A program made the translations under genes and the position numbers. DNA of 64,000 nucleotides from Hyaloscypha bicolor E (lineage: Eukaryota; Ascomycota; Leotiomycetes; Helotiales; Hyaloscyphaceae), in contig NW_020194626.1 in the NCBI RefSeq assembly GCF_002865645.1, forward strand, positions 186,001 to 250,000, given 5' to 3'. This document shows positions 45,855-58,070 of the stretch, piece by piece. The notes under the pieces were generated by a model, which made no database searches, was not told the origin of the DNA, and saw nothing but the letters and a program-made list of their open reading frames with translations. Numbering within the stretch: the first letter of the stretch is position 1; each line of letters opens with the position of its first letter.

Positions 45855-46649
45855 CTACAATTCTTTCTTCCCACCCTTCTTCTTCTGAGCTCTCTCCTTC
45901 TCCCTCTTTGCATAAATGCCCGCCGTAAAAGGATCCTCAAATCTCAATGCCAACAAGTAAACCACCAGCACTTGGAGCGTTAGTAGTATACCAGCCGGTT
46001 TTCCAAACAGCACCGCCGTCCCCAAAAAGCTCATCGTACTACCGTAATACATCGGCGCGCTGGTAACGGTGAATGGAAAACCCGTAACCATCTCATCCAT
46101 CAAGATGCCAAAGTAATCACCGAGGTATGTGCCCGTGATGCCGAGCGCCCACATGGATGAGAGGACGAGAACATTGCCTGTGGCGATGAGAGCGTAGGAG
46201 ATGTAGGTAGCGAGTGGGGTGAGGAGGAGAGGGTGCGAGGGTTGGTCGCGGAGAGCGCGCTCGTAGAGGAAATCACGGAAGATGCCAAGGGAGAAGATGG
46301 CTACTGCGAGGCCGTAGCAGCCGTAGCGTGAGTTGCCGCCCGCGAGCTTGGTGAGGACTTTGTTGTGGTATTCTGGTGGGGTTGTTAGGTTGTGTGAGGT
46401 GTCGTCCAAAGAGTGGGAGTACCTTGACGGGCGGCAGTGCTGTCAAGAAGTCAGTGCCTAGCTGATTGTAGGGGGAATCATGGGGAATTAGCTTACTTCC
46501 AGAAGATAGGATTGAATGCAATTGCTGCGGCAGCAACTGGGTGGCTTCTGTGAGCTTTTGCTCGTTCAGGTCAAGGCGCATATGGGCTTACTGGCAAGAC
46601 TCCTCTGATCAAAGTCAACAAGACCTTTGCTACCTAGAAAGGTGGTCAT
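45855..46649 (-). CDS. OPI3: Phospholipid methyltransferase (phosphatidyl-N-methylethanolamine N-methyltransferase)
   Basis: Four exons: 46649-46592, 46554-46497, 46439-46423 (17 bp) and 46372-45855, giving 216 residues. The N-terminus reads KGLVDFDQRSLA, then AAAAIAFNPIFWN and TAARQEYHNKVLTKLAGG, as in fungal Opi3. The catalytic/SAM region has LSSMWALGITGTYLGDYFGI and MDEMVTGFPF, and the conserved end is LRFEDPFTAGIYAKRE. It has several membrane helices and acts in the ER on the last two methylations of phosphatidylethanolamine to phosphatidylcholine. The acceptor of exon 2 is ambiguous by 9 bp, and both choices keep the frame. Confidence 0.93.
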
Positions 46650-46985
46650 GATTGCGGCTTCGAATACAGACGGCGAAGGAAGAAGGAGGTTGTAAGTAAT
46701 ACAAATGTTGGCACCGGATGAAGCTGGCTGGAGAGTTCAGATGAAAGTAAATAGAGGTGGAGGTTTGAGCGAATCACAAGCAAATGGGGATGACGTCGAA
46801 GCGAATTTCGGAGCCGGAACTTTTAAGGTACAAAGTGAACAATCAGAAACGAGTCTTTTCATTTCACCACCTCCATGTGCTTAAATAACACAGACTCATC
46901 GCTGGAATTACGCCGAGCCATGGATATCGTCAAACCGTCTTCCCATAAGTTGCGCCTCATTGTTACGCACCACAACCTAAATCTT
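46650..46985. promoter_or_regulatory. OPI3 promoter and RXT2 3' flank
   Basis: A TGACGTC box lies at 46791-46797, about 145 bp upstream of the OPI3 start codon. No gene was seen. Confidence 0.45.
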
Positions 46986-48659
46986 TTACTGCCGTCGAGC
47001 TCTCGTCTTTTTAGCTGTTGTAGCAGCATCTTCCTCTTCTTCATCCTGTCCCTTCTTAAGATCCTCCTCCAACCCCCATTCTTCCTTGTCGTACCAGTCT
47101 TCCCCATCCGACATGTCACGATTGAGACCAACATGCCCTTCAGCCTTTGCCCATTTCATTACCAGTTTCCGATATCGATCAGCTTTCAAAAGCCCCTCAT
47201 ATACCCTTTGAGCGCCTCGACAAACCTCTTCCTGCTTCTGTATATACAGTTGCAGTAACCTCCGCGTTTCCTCCGCTTCGTGTTGAGGTAGGCCAACGTT
47301 ACGATCCGCATGGGCCGATAGTGGTGCCAGGAAATAGGGATCAACCTTGGTGTCGTTGCTGGAATCAGGTGTTATTGACCTTGTTCTGCTTGCAACGGTA
47401 TTGTCTGAAGCTGCCTGGGCTTGCGCTCGGGTTCTCATGCGATGTGGAGCCGGATCTTCCCCATCGCCTTCTTCCCCATCGATTTCTATGAGTTGTGCTT
47501 GGTCTTCATTGACATCGTCCGGCGCTGTCTTTTGAGCCCTGTCCACCTCCATTGAGCCCTCGGCTGGAGGCTCTCCTGCTATGCTTCCGGGAACAGGCTC
47601 CCGCAGGACTTCTTTCCCTTTCGACTTCAATGCTTCTACTAACTCTTCTGCTTGCCGCTTCTCCACAACACCGGTTGAGTCTGCAGACAAGATCATGACC
47701 ACATCCTCATCAGCAGGAGGCTTTTCGGCGACCTGATGATTTCCATTGCTTTGACCAGCCTTCTCAGAATGAGCTTCCATTGTCAGTAACCTGCCAGGCT
47801 GCTCTACTTCCTCCGAGGCCAGTGTTCCTGTCGAGACTTGATCTCCCTCGTCCCTAGATATAACTTTCTCGAGAATATTTCCTGCGTTTCTGTCCCTTTC
47901 ATCGATGAAAAGATTGAAGTCATTCTCGGTCTCGACGCTCTCACACGGTATCCAGGTATTATCTCCCGTCAGCCTCGTCAATAGGTGTTTAATTCGCCAC
48001 AGAGACTCTTTCTCTTTCTGTACCATCTCGCCAGCATGTCGGGTAAGTTCTGTGAGGGTCTTGGAGGTGAAAGGTTTCGATAAGGTTGGGTGGTCAGGGA
48101 GATCAGAAGCTGTTGTTAATGGTGCCAAGAGATCTGGGCAAAAGCTATCAGTAAAGGCAGGCAATGCCATCGAGGACTCAATTCTTACGTTCAATTCTGA
48201 CGTCTGCGTATGGGTCGAACTCGGCCGCCGCAGCTATCGCAGCTTGGGCTCTTTCATCGTCATCGTCGCTGTCAACATCGTAGCCATCTTCGTCGACGAG
48301 TGGGGGATTTCGACTTATAATCTCTCTATGAAAACCTGCGTGCTCAATTTTCTGTATGCGACATCAGCGCGTGCCTTGTGAACTTCCAGGGACGGTAACG
48401 AACTCTTTTGTAAACCTGAGGTCCGCTCGGAGGTGCCAATTGACCCTCGTGAATATATCTTGCCTTCTTCCTTAATTTATTGCCTCGATTTGTGAGCTGT
48501 TCTATAGAACTGTCGGAATCCGAGTCTATGTGGTAGGCAGGTATCAACAAGAGAAGAAGGGGGGTGGATCGAGGAAGGTAGCGAACCGTAGGCTTTTCTT
48601 TTGACGGCCTTTTTCATGCCAGCAATAGTCTCTGAGATGAGTGCAGCCTGGGACGCCAT
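46986..48659 (-). CDS. RXT2: Rpd3L histone deacetylase complex subunit Rxt2
   Basis: Four exons: 48659-48587, 48525-48404, 48351-48189 and 48133-46986, giving 501 residues. The N-terminal Rxt2 domain is clear: SDSSIEQLTNRGNKLRKKA, ARYIHEGQLAPPSGPQVYK, HAGFHREIISRNPPLVDED, GYDVDSDDDDERAQAA, then LLAPLTTASDLPDHPTLSKP. The rest is acidic and low complexity (EEEVEQPGR-like, GEEGDGEDPAPH) with a helical stretch LLQLYIQKQEEVCRGAQRVY. Rxt2 is a subunit of the large Rpd3 deacetylase complex in the nucleus. It is transcribed away from TRAPPC11. Confidence 0.92.
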
Positions 48660-49224
48660 GGCGGCAGATCCTATGCGCCCTCTTTGGCGTTAATACTGTA
48701 TGTCCAGCTTCGTGTCGTTGTTCTTGACCGATTTCGCGCCCACGTTCAATTTTCCGGTAGAGGGGCTCCAGGAGTAGTACGACTCCAGTCGGAGGTGAAG
48801 TTTGGGGAGTCGTACGAGATCTGGAAACTGGGACGTAGGATAACGGCGATTCTAAGCCTAGGCACGAGTGACTGGGGTTCCGGTCCAGTGCTGGGTGGTT
48901 GTTCGAGAGAACGCCGAGTGTGAACCTTGGGGGGAAGCTGGTCGCGCAAGGCTGGGGATCCGGCAGAAGCGAGCTTTGGCGAGTGCAAGGCACGGAATCT
49001 CCAACTCCGACAAGGGACAGAGAGGAACAAGTACAATTCACTGACTTTCACGCTCAGCAAATTCTAGAAGCATGCCAACTGCACTTGTCCTCTACGGAAG
49101 GCGATGAATCCACTGGACAGAGTGTCTGCCTCTTCAATTAACACCGAGCCCCACTCTGCGACTCACAGCAAACGCTTCGTGATACTCCAGCCTCTGCTTA
49201 TGGAGACATCAGGACCACAACGCC
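48660..49224. promoter_or_regulatory. Shared divergent promoter of RXT2 and TRAPPC11
   Basis: 565 bp between divergent start codons. ORFs on both strands here overlap and lack family resemblance. Promoter role is inferred. Confidence 0.45.
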
Positions 49225-52200
49225 ATGGACGGGTATGCGCCAGCCTATGTGGCTCATAACGTTCCTTTGCTAGTTGTTTCTGGATTGGACTCTGCACCGC
49301 AGGATAAGTCAATAGCTCCGGAAGGAGCAATACGGATAGCATCCGAGATTCCTCCTGTCGAATCTGAAGACGCCCAGGTCCTTTTGAGGCATTTCAAAGA
49401 CAGCGATGCTGGAGAATTGGCATGGAATGCCAGAGAATACAGTGGGAGGAACAAGTTCCGAGTGAAGACTGTTGGAAGGGTAGTCTCAGCAGACTCAGTG
49501 ATCATCCTGTCAAGTCACTGAAGCTCAATAGGATTTTAATTTACCAGCTCGATATGCTCAGCTTCTCCAATCTCCTCTGCCTACCAGCCCAGTATCGAAA
49601 CCCGTCCTACATTCAGCGCTTTCTCCCTTGAGCCCGGACTCGACGTTGTTTCCCGACGGTCTGCTTGATTCAAAATGGATCGAGAAACACCAAGAGCTTG
49701 TTCCGAGCGCTTACATCTCGTTCTACACGTTTACTTCTGATCCAAAGCTATCTACGCTACATGATAACCAGTTGAAGACGGATATCAACAACACAAAGAG
49801 TATATTGAGCCAATCTGGCTACAAGACTCGGCAGATAGTTGCCCTTCTCAGTGAGAAATCTATTGTACAATCTCCTGAAGTTGAAGAGCGCCTTGCAAAC
49901 ATTCGTAAAGCTACCGGTCTCGACTCTAAAACCTCATTGTTCTTTCTGCCTCCTCAAAGTTCCTCGGTTGAGCTTCAAGCATTTGTTCAGACGATCATTT
50001 CTACCATTTATCCTGTATGTATCGAATACTATCGAGATCTCAGCAAACACTCGAGAAGGAAACGGAATCGCGGCATTATCCCTCCACCCACAGCCCCACC
50101 GACATCAGGTACATCGCAGACACTTTCTAGTCAAGGATGGAATGTCCGTTACGATTTCAAGCTTGGCGTTTTTGCCGAGTTCAGGCAAGAAATGGATGCT
50201 GCTGTTCGGTCTTACGAAAGCGGCTATGAAGTGTTACTTGGAGCAGATGTCCTTGAAACAATAGCAAGCTGGAATCCGAGATGGAACGAGGCTCGTCTAC
50301 TTGCTGATGTATTCGCTATACGTATCTTACGCTGCTTGCTCTGGAATGGTAATTCAACAGCTGCTGTCCGGCGCTGGCAGTCGCATCGAGACAGAATCCG
50401 TGATTTTGTTGATAGAAGGGGTAAGGGATCAGCAACCTATGGCTGGGAGGCTTGGGAGGCTCGCTGGGCAACTGTCATGGCTGAGCTTGTCAAGAAAGCC
50501 TCATTCATCGAGTTCGTAGGCTTCCCACTATATCTACAAGCTGAGAAGACTATCCCAATCGGAGAACGCATGAAACCATGGGACTACCTTCACCATCCAG
50601 GTTATTGGTATCGTTTAGCAGCCAGGCATCTTATGGCTCGTCGTATCCTTGCACTCTCCATTCCTGAAGAGGACCGATCACCTCCTGGGTCATCTCCGGC
50701 CTCAGAAATTGCTAGCAAAGCATACACGTACGACACATATCTTTGCCCGGAGCCTCATGAAGAGAACCCCCTTCCTGGGCATGAGGGTGTCGACCACTCC
50801 GCTCTCATCATTGAGTCTTTAGACAAAGGCATTGTTGAATTCCAGCGAAATGGCCAGTCTCGATTTTTGCAAGAATTGCAGTTGCTGTCAGCAAATGAGA
50901 ATATGAAACGGGAAGCTTGGGATGAGGCGTTGAAAATTTTGCGGCCATTGTGGCAAAAGATGTCCTACAGGAAAGAAGGTTGGTGGAATGGAGTCGAAGA
51001 GATCAGTTGGGCTTTGCGAAAGGCTGCGGTACAAGCTGGTGATGGCGGGTCTATTATTGCTGTGGATTGGGAGATGATGAACAAGAGTATGTCTAATGGA
51101 CCCTCCACGATTCTCTTGCTAATTGTTCATACAGATTTCACTCATCATCCCAATTGGCATTATGATCTTACCAAATCCTTGCAAGGTCTCGAGGCCATCA
51201 AGGCGAGACCTACAGTGGTCCTTCATGAGAAAGAGGTCAACTCCTTCCTATCCGCGACGTTTACCTTTGAGTATTCGGAGGGAAAGGTAGGAGAGCTATG
51301 TTCTTCACAACTTGCAGTCAAGTCGTCTGCTATGCCAACCGCCGCACCAATGACGATGCCTGAAATTAGACTAAGCTTCGAAGGCAGCATGAAGCCTTTG
51401 ATCTTGAGGCACGTATCCGATGTGGACGAGCTTAGTGATAACTCTGGAATTATATCTTTGAGCAACGTCACTCTGAACGAGATTTCTGAAGGAGGGCGGG
51501 CGAGCCTTGTTGGCGAAACGACCTTGATCTTTCGACCAGGTCAAACTAGGGTTTTTGAGTTCAGCATCGCTCTGAGAGAAGCTGGCGATGGGACTGCTGT
51601 GTCTGCAACGTTTCTCATGAATGACGACCTGTTCGATCTCGAATACATTCATACTTTTGAGCCAACCAACGCACCCGATGTTTGGTGGGGACCAATGTCC
51701 GTGAAAAAGAGACTGGTCCGCCAAAATGCAGCAGCAATCTCGGTTCTTCCTAAGCCGCCAAAGTTGGAACTAAGATTCCTTGGTCTTCGAGAACAATACT
51801 ATACCAACGAGCAAATCGTCTTGCAACTCGAAGTTGTCAACGAGGAAGATGCCGATGCAATGGCGAACCTAGATGTTCATCTATTGGGTGAAGGAGTACC
51901 TGCTGTAGAGCTCAAGGTCCCTGCTATCTCTACGGATGCTGAGGATGGTCCGACTGGCGAGGACCTTATCGGGACGCCACTTGGTAGGATTGCAAGTGCT
52001 GCATCCACTATAGTTGAGCTTTTAATTCCTCCAGTCGACTTACCTGCTGTCTACGACATATCGATGAAAGCTACGTACAGTCTCGTCTTGGATTTAGAAA
52101 CGCCAATCTATCGCTCCATGGCGATGCAGTTGGATGTTGCAAGTCCCTTTGAAGCAAACTATGATTTTTCACCCCGGATCCATCCTGATCCATGGCCGAG

Positions 52201-52945
52201 CCTCTTCACACATGTTGAAGGAGAAGATGCTGGCACAGAGGTCCAAGCCCATGGCTTAGCTCAGAAGTGGTGTCTAAATGCTCGCTACGCCTCTTTTGCT
52301 GCGGACGAGTTAATCGTCGAGGATGTGGACGTGCAGATCTTAGGCATGAATGGTGGCATTCAATGCTATACCAAACAGTTGACAAAGATACCAAAAGATG
52401 GCTTACAGGTCGCCCCTAAGAGCTTAGAAGAAGCTCAGTTCGAAGTTTTCACGCAGAAAATATCTCTGGATGATCGCGGCACGGCAACGCTGGATGTCTC
52501 ACTGGCTATCAAATGGCGACGTGGTGGAGAAGGTTCCGCTGTCAATACAACTATCTTAGGCGTACCCCGACTACTTGTTGCCAGTACTGAACCAAGAGTC
52601 CTAGCCGCGGTATCATATTCAACGAAAATACCATCAATGATCCACTTTGACGTCACGATCGAGAATCCTTCCAATCACTTCCTTACCTTTGGCATCACCA
52701 TGGAACCGAGCGAAAAGTTTGCCTTCTCGGGAGTTAAGCAATCGACTCTTCAACTTGTACCGCTATCGAGGAAATCGTTGAGGTTCCGTTTGCTGCCTAG
52801 TGTACGGGGAGAGTGGATTGGGCCTCTTCATTGTGTGATTCGGGATAGGTATTTCCAGAAGGTGCTTAAGATTGCGCCGACTGAGGGCATGAGACTTGAT
52901 AAAGAAGGCATTCTCATTTGGGTCCCTCCTGAAGAGGATCTCTAG
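49225..52945 (+). CDS. TRAPPC11: TRAPP complex subunit 11 (foie gras/Gryzun domains)
   Basis: Three exons: 49225-49479, 49532-51086 and 51135-52945, giving 1206 residues. The N-terminus MDGYAPAYVAHNVPLLVVSG is typical of the fungal protein. The foie-gras domain (about 120-600) has TLHDNQLKTDINNTKSIL, LGVFAEFRQEMDAAVRSYE, WNARLLADVFAIRIL-like text and LHHPGYWYRLAARHLMARR. The C-terminal half is the Gryzun-type beta-rich region (LRFLGLREQYYTNEQIVL, RFRLLPSVRGEWIG). TRAPPC11 is part of the TRAPP III/II tether and Ypt GEF at the Golgi. Exon 1 splices by phase 0 to GAT TTT AAT. The 48-bp intron at 51087 has no stop and is a multiple of three, but has GTATGT, CTAAT and ACAG signals. Confidence 0.92.
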
Positions 52946-53280
52946 GCGGTGAACTAGAGATACGGTAGTTAGATGAGAAATAGTGTTCAAGACCATGATA
53001 CCACATAAATAGATTCACAATCCTTGTTGAGTGGGCATCACCGTGTCAATCACTTTAGACGTCTCCAGACTTTTCACTGATACTAAGGTTAAAGTTGGCT
53101 TCGCCTCGTCCTCACCTTAAGAGTGTATCAGAGTCAGGATTTTGTTGCACATCGACTGAATGCATGGAGTTGATTGAGGACATTGAGCGGTTTGGAGTAT
53201 CTGGGGAAAGCGAACATGAAATCCAATGAAGATTGTCCAATTTCTTCTTCTATTGCATATACACTCTCCTGTGATCCTTT
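52946..53280. other. Convergent 3' intergenic region
   Basis: Separates the 3' ends of TRAPPC11 and the LPX1-like gene. No coding signal or repeat was seen. Confidence 0.5.
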
Positions 53281-54632
53281 CTAGATTTTGCTCTTTGGAA
53301 TCGGCTTCAGCGGAGGTCCAATTCGCCTCTTCCACTCCTCTGAAAAAGTGGTCTTCGCCTCAAAACTCTGCTTCGTCCACTCAATATACTCCTGCCTCTC
53401 CTTGTCAAGCTTCTTCACCTCCTTTCCTAACCACGCCGCCGCAGCATCAGCGCATTTCTCACTCGCCTCCATTGCAACCAAATGCCCGATGCCCTCCAGC
53501 ATCACACCCTCAACCTTTCCGTCCTTTGCCCCACCACTTCCTCCAGTCCCAGTTCCTGTAGTATTTACCTTATACTTGCACGAATCGGGACTTGACATAT
53601 CACTAAGAGAACCAAACACATAAAGCACACTCGGTCTCAACTCTCCGATTCTCTCCAACGTAGTTGGTGGTTCCGGCCTGTAAAATGGGAATTTGACAAG
53701 AGAATTAGGAGCCATGTCAGGCACCAATTCCCGCTTCACAATCGTCTTGCCATCTTCGCTCATCGCATCCCAACTAGGTCTGAGAAACGTGAAACATTCT
53801 TGATACTTAGTCGTCGAGAGGGTTACTCCTTTCTCATAGGGATACAGAGGCGTTGGGGTTTCTCTGATACCGTATTTGCACCATCGATCCAGCACTCTTG
53901 GATCCCAGGTTTGGTAGAACTTTGACTTGCGGAAGGAGGCTTCGGCTTCTGCGCGGGAGGGCCAGAAATCGCGGCGGTAGGTGGAGGCCTGTGCTGGGCT
54001 TGGTCCACTCGGTGCGGAAGCGTGTTGCTGAACTACAGGATCTAAGAGAACTAGGGTTGAAAGGAGCCGTGGGTGGATGAGAGCAAGGTTGCACAGGATG
54101 TTGGCCCCGTAGGAGTGGCCGATGCCTACTATTGGCATGGGCATTTGGGAGCGGAAAACGTTGGTCATGTGGAGAAGATCTCGAACATGGTCGGTCCATG
54201 CGGCTGGACCTGTTTAGTTTTGGTAATTTCAGGGGAAGAAAGACTTACGGTCATTTCCTAGAAGCTGTTCATTCAGGATGCCGCTGGCTGCTTGCATTGC
54301 AGTATCTGCTATCCAGATACCTCGTATCCTGAAGCCATTGCTCTTTGAGCGTGCATATAGGTCTTCCCACAATGGCTCATACAATTCCTTATGCAAATTA
54401 GACTAAAGGGTAAATTATTGGGATTCCAAGAGAGTCTTGCCTTCGGAAATCCATTTGCACAGGCTCCAATAATTGTAATGTCCCCTTCCTTTGGGTTCTG
54501 GTTGTCTAAAGGGATGTACTGCTTGACCGCTAGATGTAAAACTTCTTCTTGCGATGTCGCAGTAGCTCTTGCATACTGTCTAATGTGCTGACACTCTATC
54601 GTGTGCTCTCTAATCTCAAAAATGGAAGACAT
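53281..54632 (-). CDS. LPX1-like alpha/beta hydrolase, possible peroxisomal lipase
   Basis: Three exons: 54632-54441, 54387-54249 and 54209-53281, giving 419 residues. The start is MSSIFEIREHTIECQHIRQ. The oxyanion-type strand IIGACANGFPKELYEPLW spans a GC-AG intron (AAG|GCAAGA). The nucleophile elbow is GIGHSYGAN (G-x-S-x-G), followed by LCNLALIHPRLLSTLVLLDP. A late GIGHLVAMEAS supplies the catalytic His, and the acid is probably Asp in LSDMSSPD. Length and the long insert between elbow and His fit the yeast Lpx1 group. The C-terminus KPIPKSKI ends in SKI, a weak PTS1-like tripeptide, so peroxisomal import is possible. The substrate is unknown. Confidence 0.85.
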
Positions 54633-55202
54633 GACGGAAGGCGGGAGGGGGAGGCACCCGAAGCCTTTCAAGCACCTGCTTAGATGAAACAGATGGTGTG
54701 ACCGAAATTTCAACAAATTTAAAGTAGGTTCAATTCCAGAGAATTTGCGAAGAGTGACGTCGGTTGGAAGTAATGTCTACCACATCTCTCAGACATCCTC
54801 CGGCTATTGACTGGAGAGAGCCGAGGCCCAGAACAGTCAAAGCGAGTATCAGCAATCTGGCAACAGAATCACCAACAGGGTCTATTCTACCAAAATAATG
54901 TGCACAATGATCACTACATTTTGGAAAGAAACTTGTACCTAGAGCGGCTGCTGAAAAGAACTGGAAAAGGGGGCACTCGAGGGAAAGCACTGATATCACG
55001 TGATATGGTGGCTCTTTCCAATTTAGCGACCCCTGTCGCGCTTTCTCGCTCGCGTGTTTCTCCGACGCGTCCATCAACAACAAGGCAACGAGCATGCCGT
55101 ACCTTGTCAACCTCATAGATCTTCAGACACTCCAGACTTCCGACCTCCGGACCCCAGATACCATATCGCATGTCTACAACGCTTTGATAGATTTTGGACA
55201 GC
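54633..55202. promoter_or_regulatory. Shared divergent promoter of the LPX1-like gene and RTT107
   Basis: 570 bp between start codons. It holds a perfect 14-bp palindrome ATATCACGTGATAT at 54993-55006 (E-box/Cbf1-type core) and TGACGTC at 54755-54761 (ATF/CREB-type). Binding proteins are inferred from the core motifs only. Confidence 0.6.
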
Positions 55203-57871
55203 ATGGCGATTGAACTAGAGAAATCGCTCTTCGGGCATTGCATCTTTGCCTTCGTTCTTAATAAGGACCTGCCCGAAAGCCAGGCTCAGCTGGTATGCTC
55301 TCTCCAAATCCCTCCTCACGCAAGCTGCTGACATTCGAACAGCTTCAATCAACGCTAGAGGCGCATGGCGGAACGGTCATCCGCTTCGGCGAGGACGTAG
55401 ATCTCCGCGTCGTAACGCATATCATTTCACAGACCAGCGACTTCCCAGAATACAATCAAGCGCGACTCCAAATGATCCCAGTGGTAAAACCGACGTGGGT
55501 CATGCAGTCGATTCTGAAGCAGAAGGAAGCCAGCATACGACCGTACACCCCGGATCCAAAGCTGATCTTCTCTGATGTCAACCTGAGCTGTGCTGATATC
55601 CCTATTGGCGACAAGGATGCGATCATCGGCGCGGTCCTTGCAATGGGTGGAATGGAGAGCAGCAGTTTAATGAAGGTCACAACACATATCTGCGCTCTCA
55701 CTATCGACCATCCAAAGTGCCAGCAAGCATTGGAAAAGAACCTTAAATGCAAGATTGTCCTGCCTCATTGGTATGTCCGCCTGTCTATCCTACCCTGCAA
55801 AACTAACACTGGCAGGTTCGACGACTGTTTGAAACTTGGCAAACGTATCGATGAGAAACCATATCTGCTCCCGAACCCAGAGATATTCCGAGTCAACCCA
55901 GAGGCCAACCTCCCGTTCCCGACGAATGAGGATATCATAGGCGCCTCATCGCCACATCCTGTCAACTTGCCGCTGCCAACCGATTCGCCTGTTCGTCGAT
56001 TGACCGTGTTCCGGAAGAGAAAGGTTATGGTATCCCAGGACCTTCAGCTTTCGAGTCGAACTAGGAAAGTCATCGAGGATCTTATTGAAGGTGGCGGTGG
56101 TTCGATGACAACCTCGGTCCACAATGCCGACATATATGTCTGTCACTGGCGAGAGGGTAGAGACTATGTCTTTGCCTCTCGTGCGGGTATCGAGGTTGGA
56201 AATTTGTCTTGGCTTTACCATTTGATTACCAATAACGAATGGACATCCCCAATGCGAAGACTTTTGCACTATCCGCTGCCAAAGGAGGCTATTTCAGGTT
56301 TCCGAGACCTGCGCATAACCCTGTCAAATTACGGAGGGGAAGCTCGCACTTATCTCGAGAACCTGATCACTGCTGCTGGCGCTGAATTTACGAAGAGCAT
56401 GAAGCCGGACAACACTCACCTTATCACCGCACGAAAGAATAGTGAAAAGTGCCAAGCAGCTGAAGAGTGGAATATCGAGATGGTAAATCACCTCTGGATC
56501 GAGGAAAGCTATGCGAAGTGTGAGGTGCAAAAGATCAGCGATCCTCGATACACAACTTTCCCTCCACGCACAAATCTTGGCGAGATTATTGGCCAGACGC
56601 AATTTGACCCCAAAGTGCTCCAGACGAAGTATTTCTCAAGAGATCCTACCCCGAGTCCCGGTGATCCAAAACCCCTGAAACGGCCAGTTATGCACGAGAA
56701 AGACCGAAATGCGAGCTCTCGAAAGTCAAATGGTGATGTTGCAATGGGCGGGCGGGACGCGGAGGCTGAGAAAGTTGTAGAGAAGAAGAAGGCTGGTCGG
56801 CGGGCTAGTTCTCGATCCTCTCTTGGACAAGTCACAACACCTGCGCCAAATCGTCGAATCAGTGCTGGCAAGGAGAACGATACGCCCTCTTCAACTGGCA
56901 GTCGGAGTGCAAAAGAGAAAGCAGTCTCTCGGCTTCATGGTCTGGCTCCTGACATTGCTCTCTACGAAAAGGAGAAGAAACGCAAGGGGCCCATCTGGGG
57001 AGGAGAGCGAGCTGCGAACAAGGTTGATAAGGAGAGGTCAGCTGAACGCAGTTCTAGCCCAGCACAGAAGCATGAAGAGGAAGCAGAATTCTCCGATGAA
57101 GAAGGTCACAATCCAAAACGTCAGCGTGTTGGTCCTCCACCTGTCGAAATGCGTCTTCTCGTTACTGGCTATAAAGGATGGCTCGGCAACGCTCTTAAGG
57201 AAGACTCTGATAAGGTAAGACAATACAATTTTTGGAAGCACCGCTCACAATTTGAATAGAAAAAGATGAGAGAGCTCGGCGTCCTGGTTACGCAAGAACC
57301 CAAGCTTTGTACCCATCTCGCAGCCCCGAACTTGGTCAGGACAAAGAAATTCTTGTGTGCTCTTGCCAGCGGGCCTATCGTCATTTCCACAGATTTTATC
57401 GACACCTGTGCTAAGCATAAGAAAGGTGATTTTCCCAAGGCGGGAGACTTCGTCCTCAAGGACGATGCCAAAGAAAAGGAATTCGGAGTCAAATTGAAGG
57501 ATGTTGTTGCTCGAGCCAAAGCTAACAAACGTTGTCTTCTTCGGCGTGTCCCGATATACGTTACGAAGGATATTCCAAATGGTGCAGACACGTACAAGGA
57601 GATCATCGAGGCAAACGGAGGTACATTCGGTATTTACACTGGCAAGCCTACCATCAAGAAAGTAAACCCAGAAGATGACGAAGGTCCTGCTGAGCCTGTC
57701 TATCTGATCAGCGGTCAGAGACCAGACGAGAAGAAGCTTTGGCCAAAGTTCGTAACTGAGGCGAGAGAGGGTAATATGGTCCCTAGAATCGTGGATCAGG
57801 AGTGGTTGTTGGATGTTGCTTTGTCGCAGCAACAAAAGTGGAATGACAGATACCTGGTTGAGAAGAAGTAG
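55203..57871 (+). CDS. RTT107: BRCT-repeat genome-stability scaffold Rtt107/Brc1
   Basis: Four exons: 55203-55292, 55343-55770, 55816-57214 and 57260-57871, giving 842 residues. The start MAIELEKSLFGHCIFAFVL is the first BRCT strand. Repeats follow with typical features: EAHGGTVIRFGEDVDLRVVT, VVKPTWVMQSILKQKEASIR, VLAMGGMESSSLMKVTTHI, LPHWFDDCLKLGKRIDEKP, YGGEARTYLENLITAAGAEF, EMVNHLWIEESYAKCE. A basic/Ser-rich linker (about 450-600, KKKAGRRASSRSS) precedes the C-terminal BRCT pair (ISTDFIDTCAKHKKG, IEANGGTFGIYTGKP). In yeasts this scaffold binds gamma-H2A and Smc5/6 at stalled forks. Intron 2 (45 bp, 55771-55815) is a multiple of three and lacks stops, but removing it gives the BRCT tryptophan join HWFDDC. 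Confidence 0.92.
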
Positions 57872-58070
57872 TGATGAAACTATTGAGAGGCGGAATGTTA
57901 TTTTTTGAGCTGGGCTGATCATAACGCTTGGCGGTGTCTGTAAAGTTCGTACTTGGTATTGGAAGGGAAATATTTCAGCGCCTAGCGGCATGAAGAGCGA
58001 CTGAATTGTAAACATTGATGAGAAATGACCTCCGTGAACTCCTCCCAATGCCGGTACGTGATTGACCCCT

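Noticed and set aside
49500..49534. Alternative 34-bp intron in TRAPPC11 (GTCACT donor)
   Set aside because: Too short for a fungal intron. The 53-bp intron 49480-49531 gives a good frame with normal signals.
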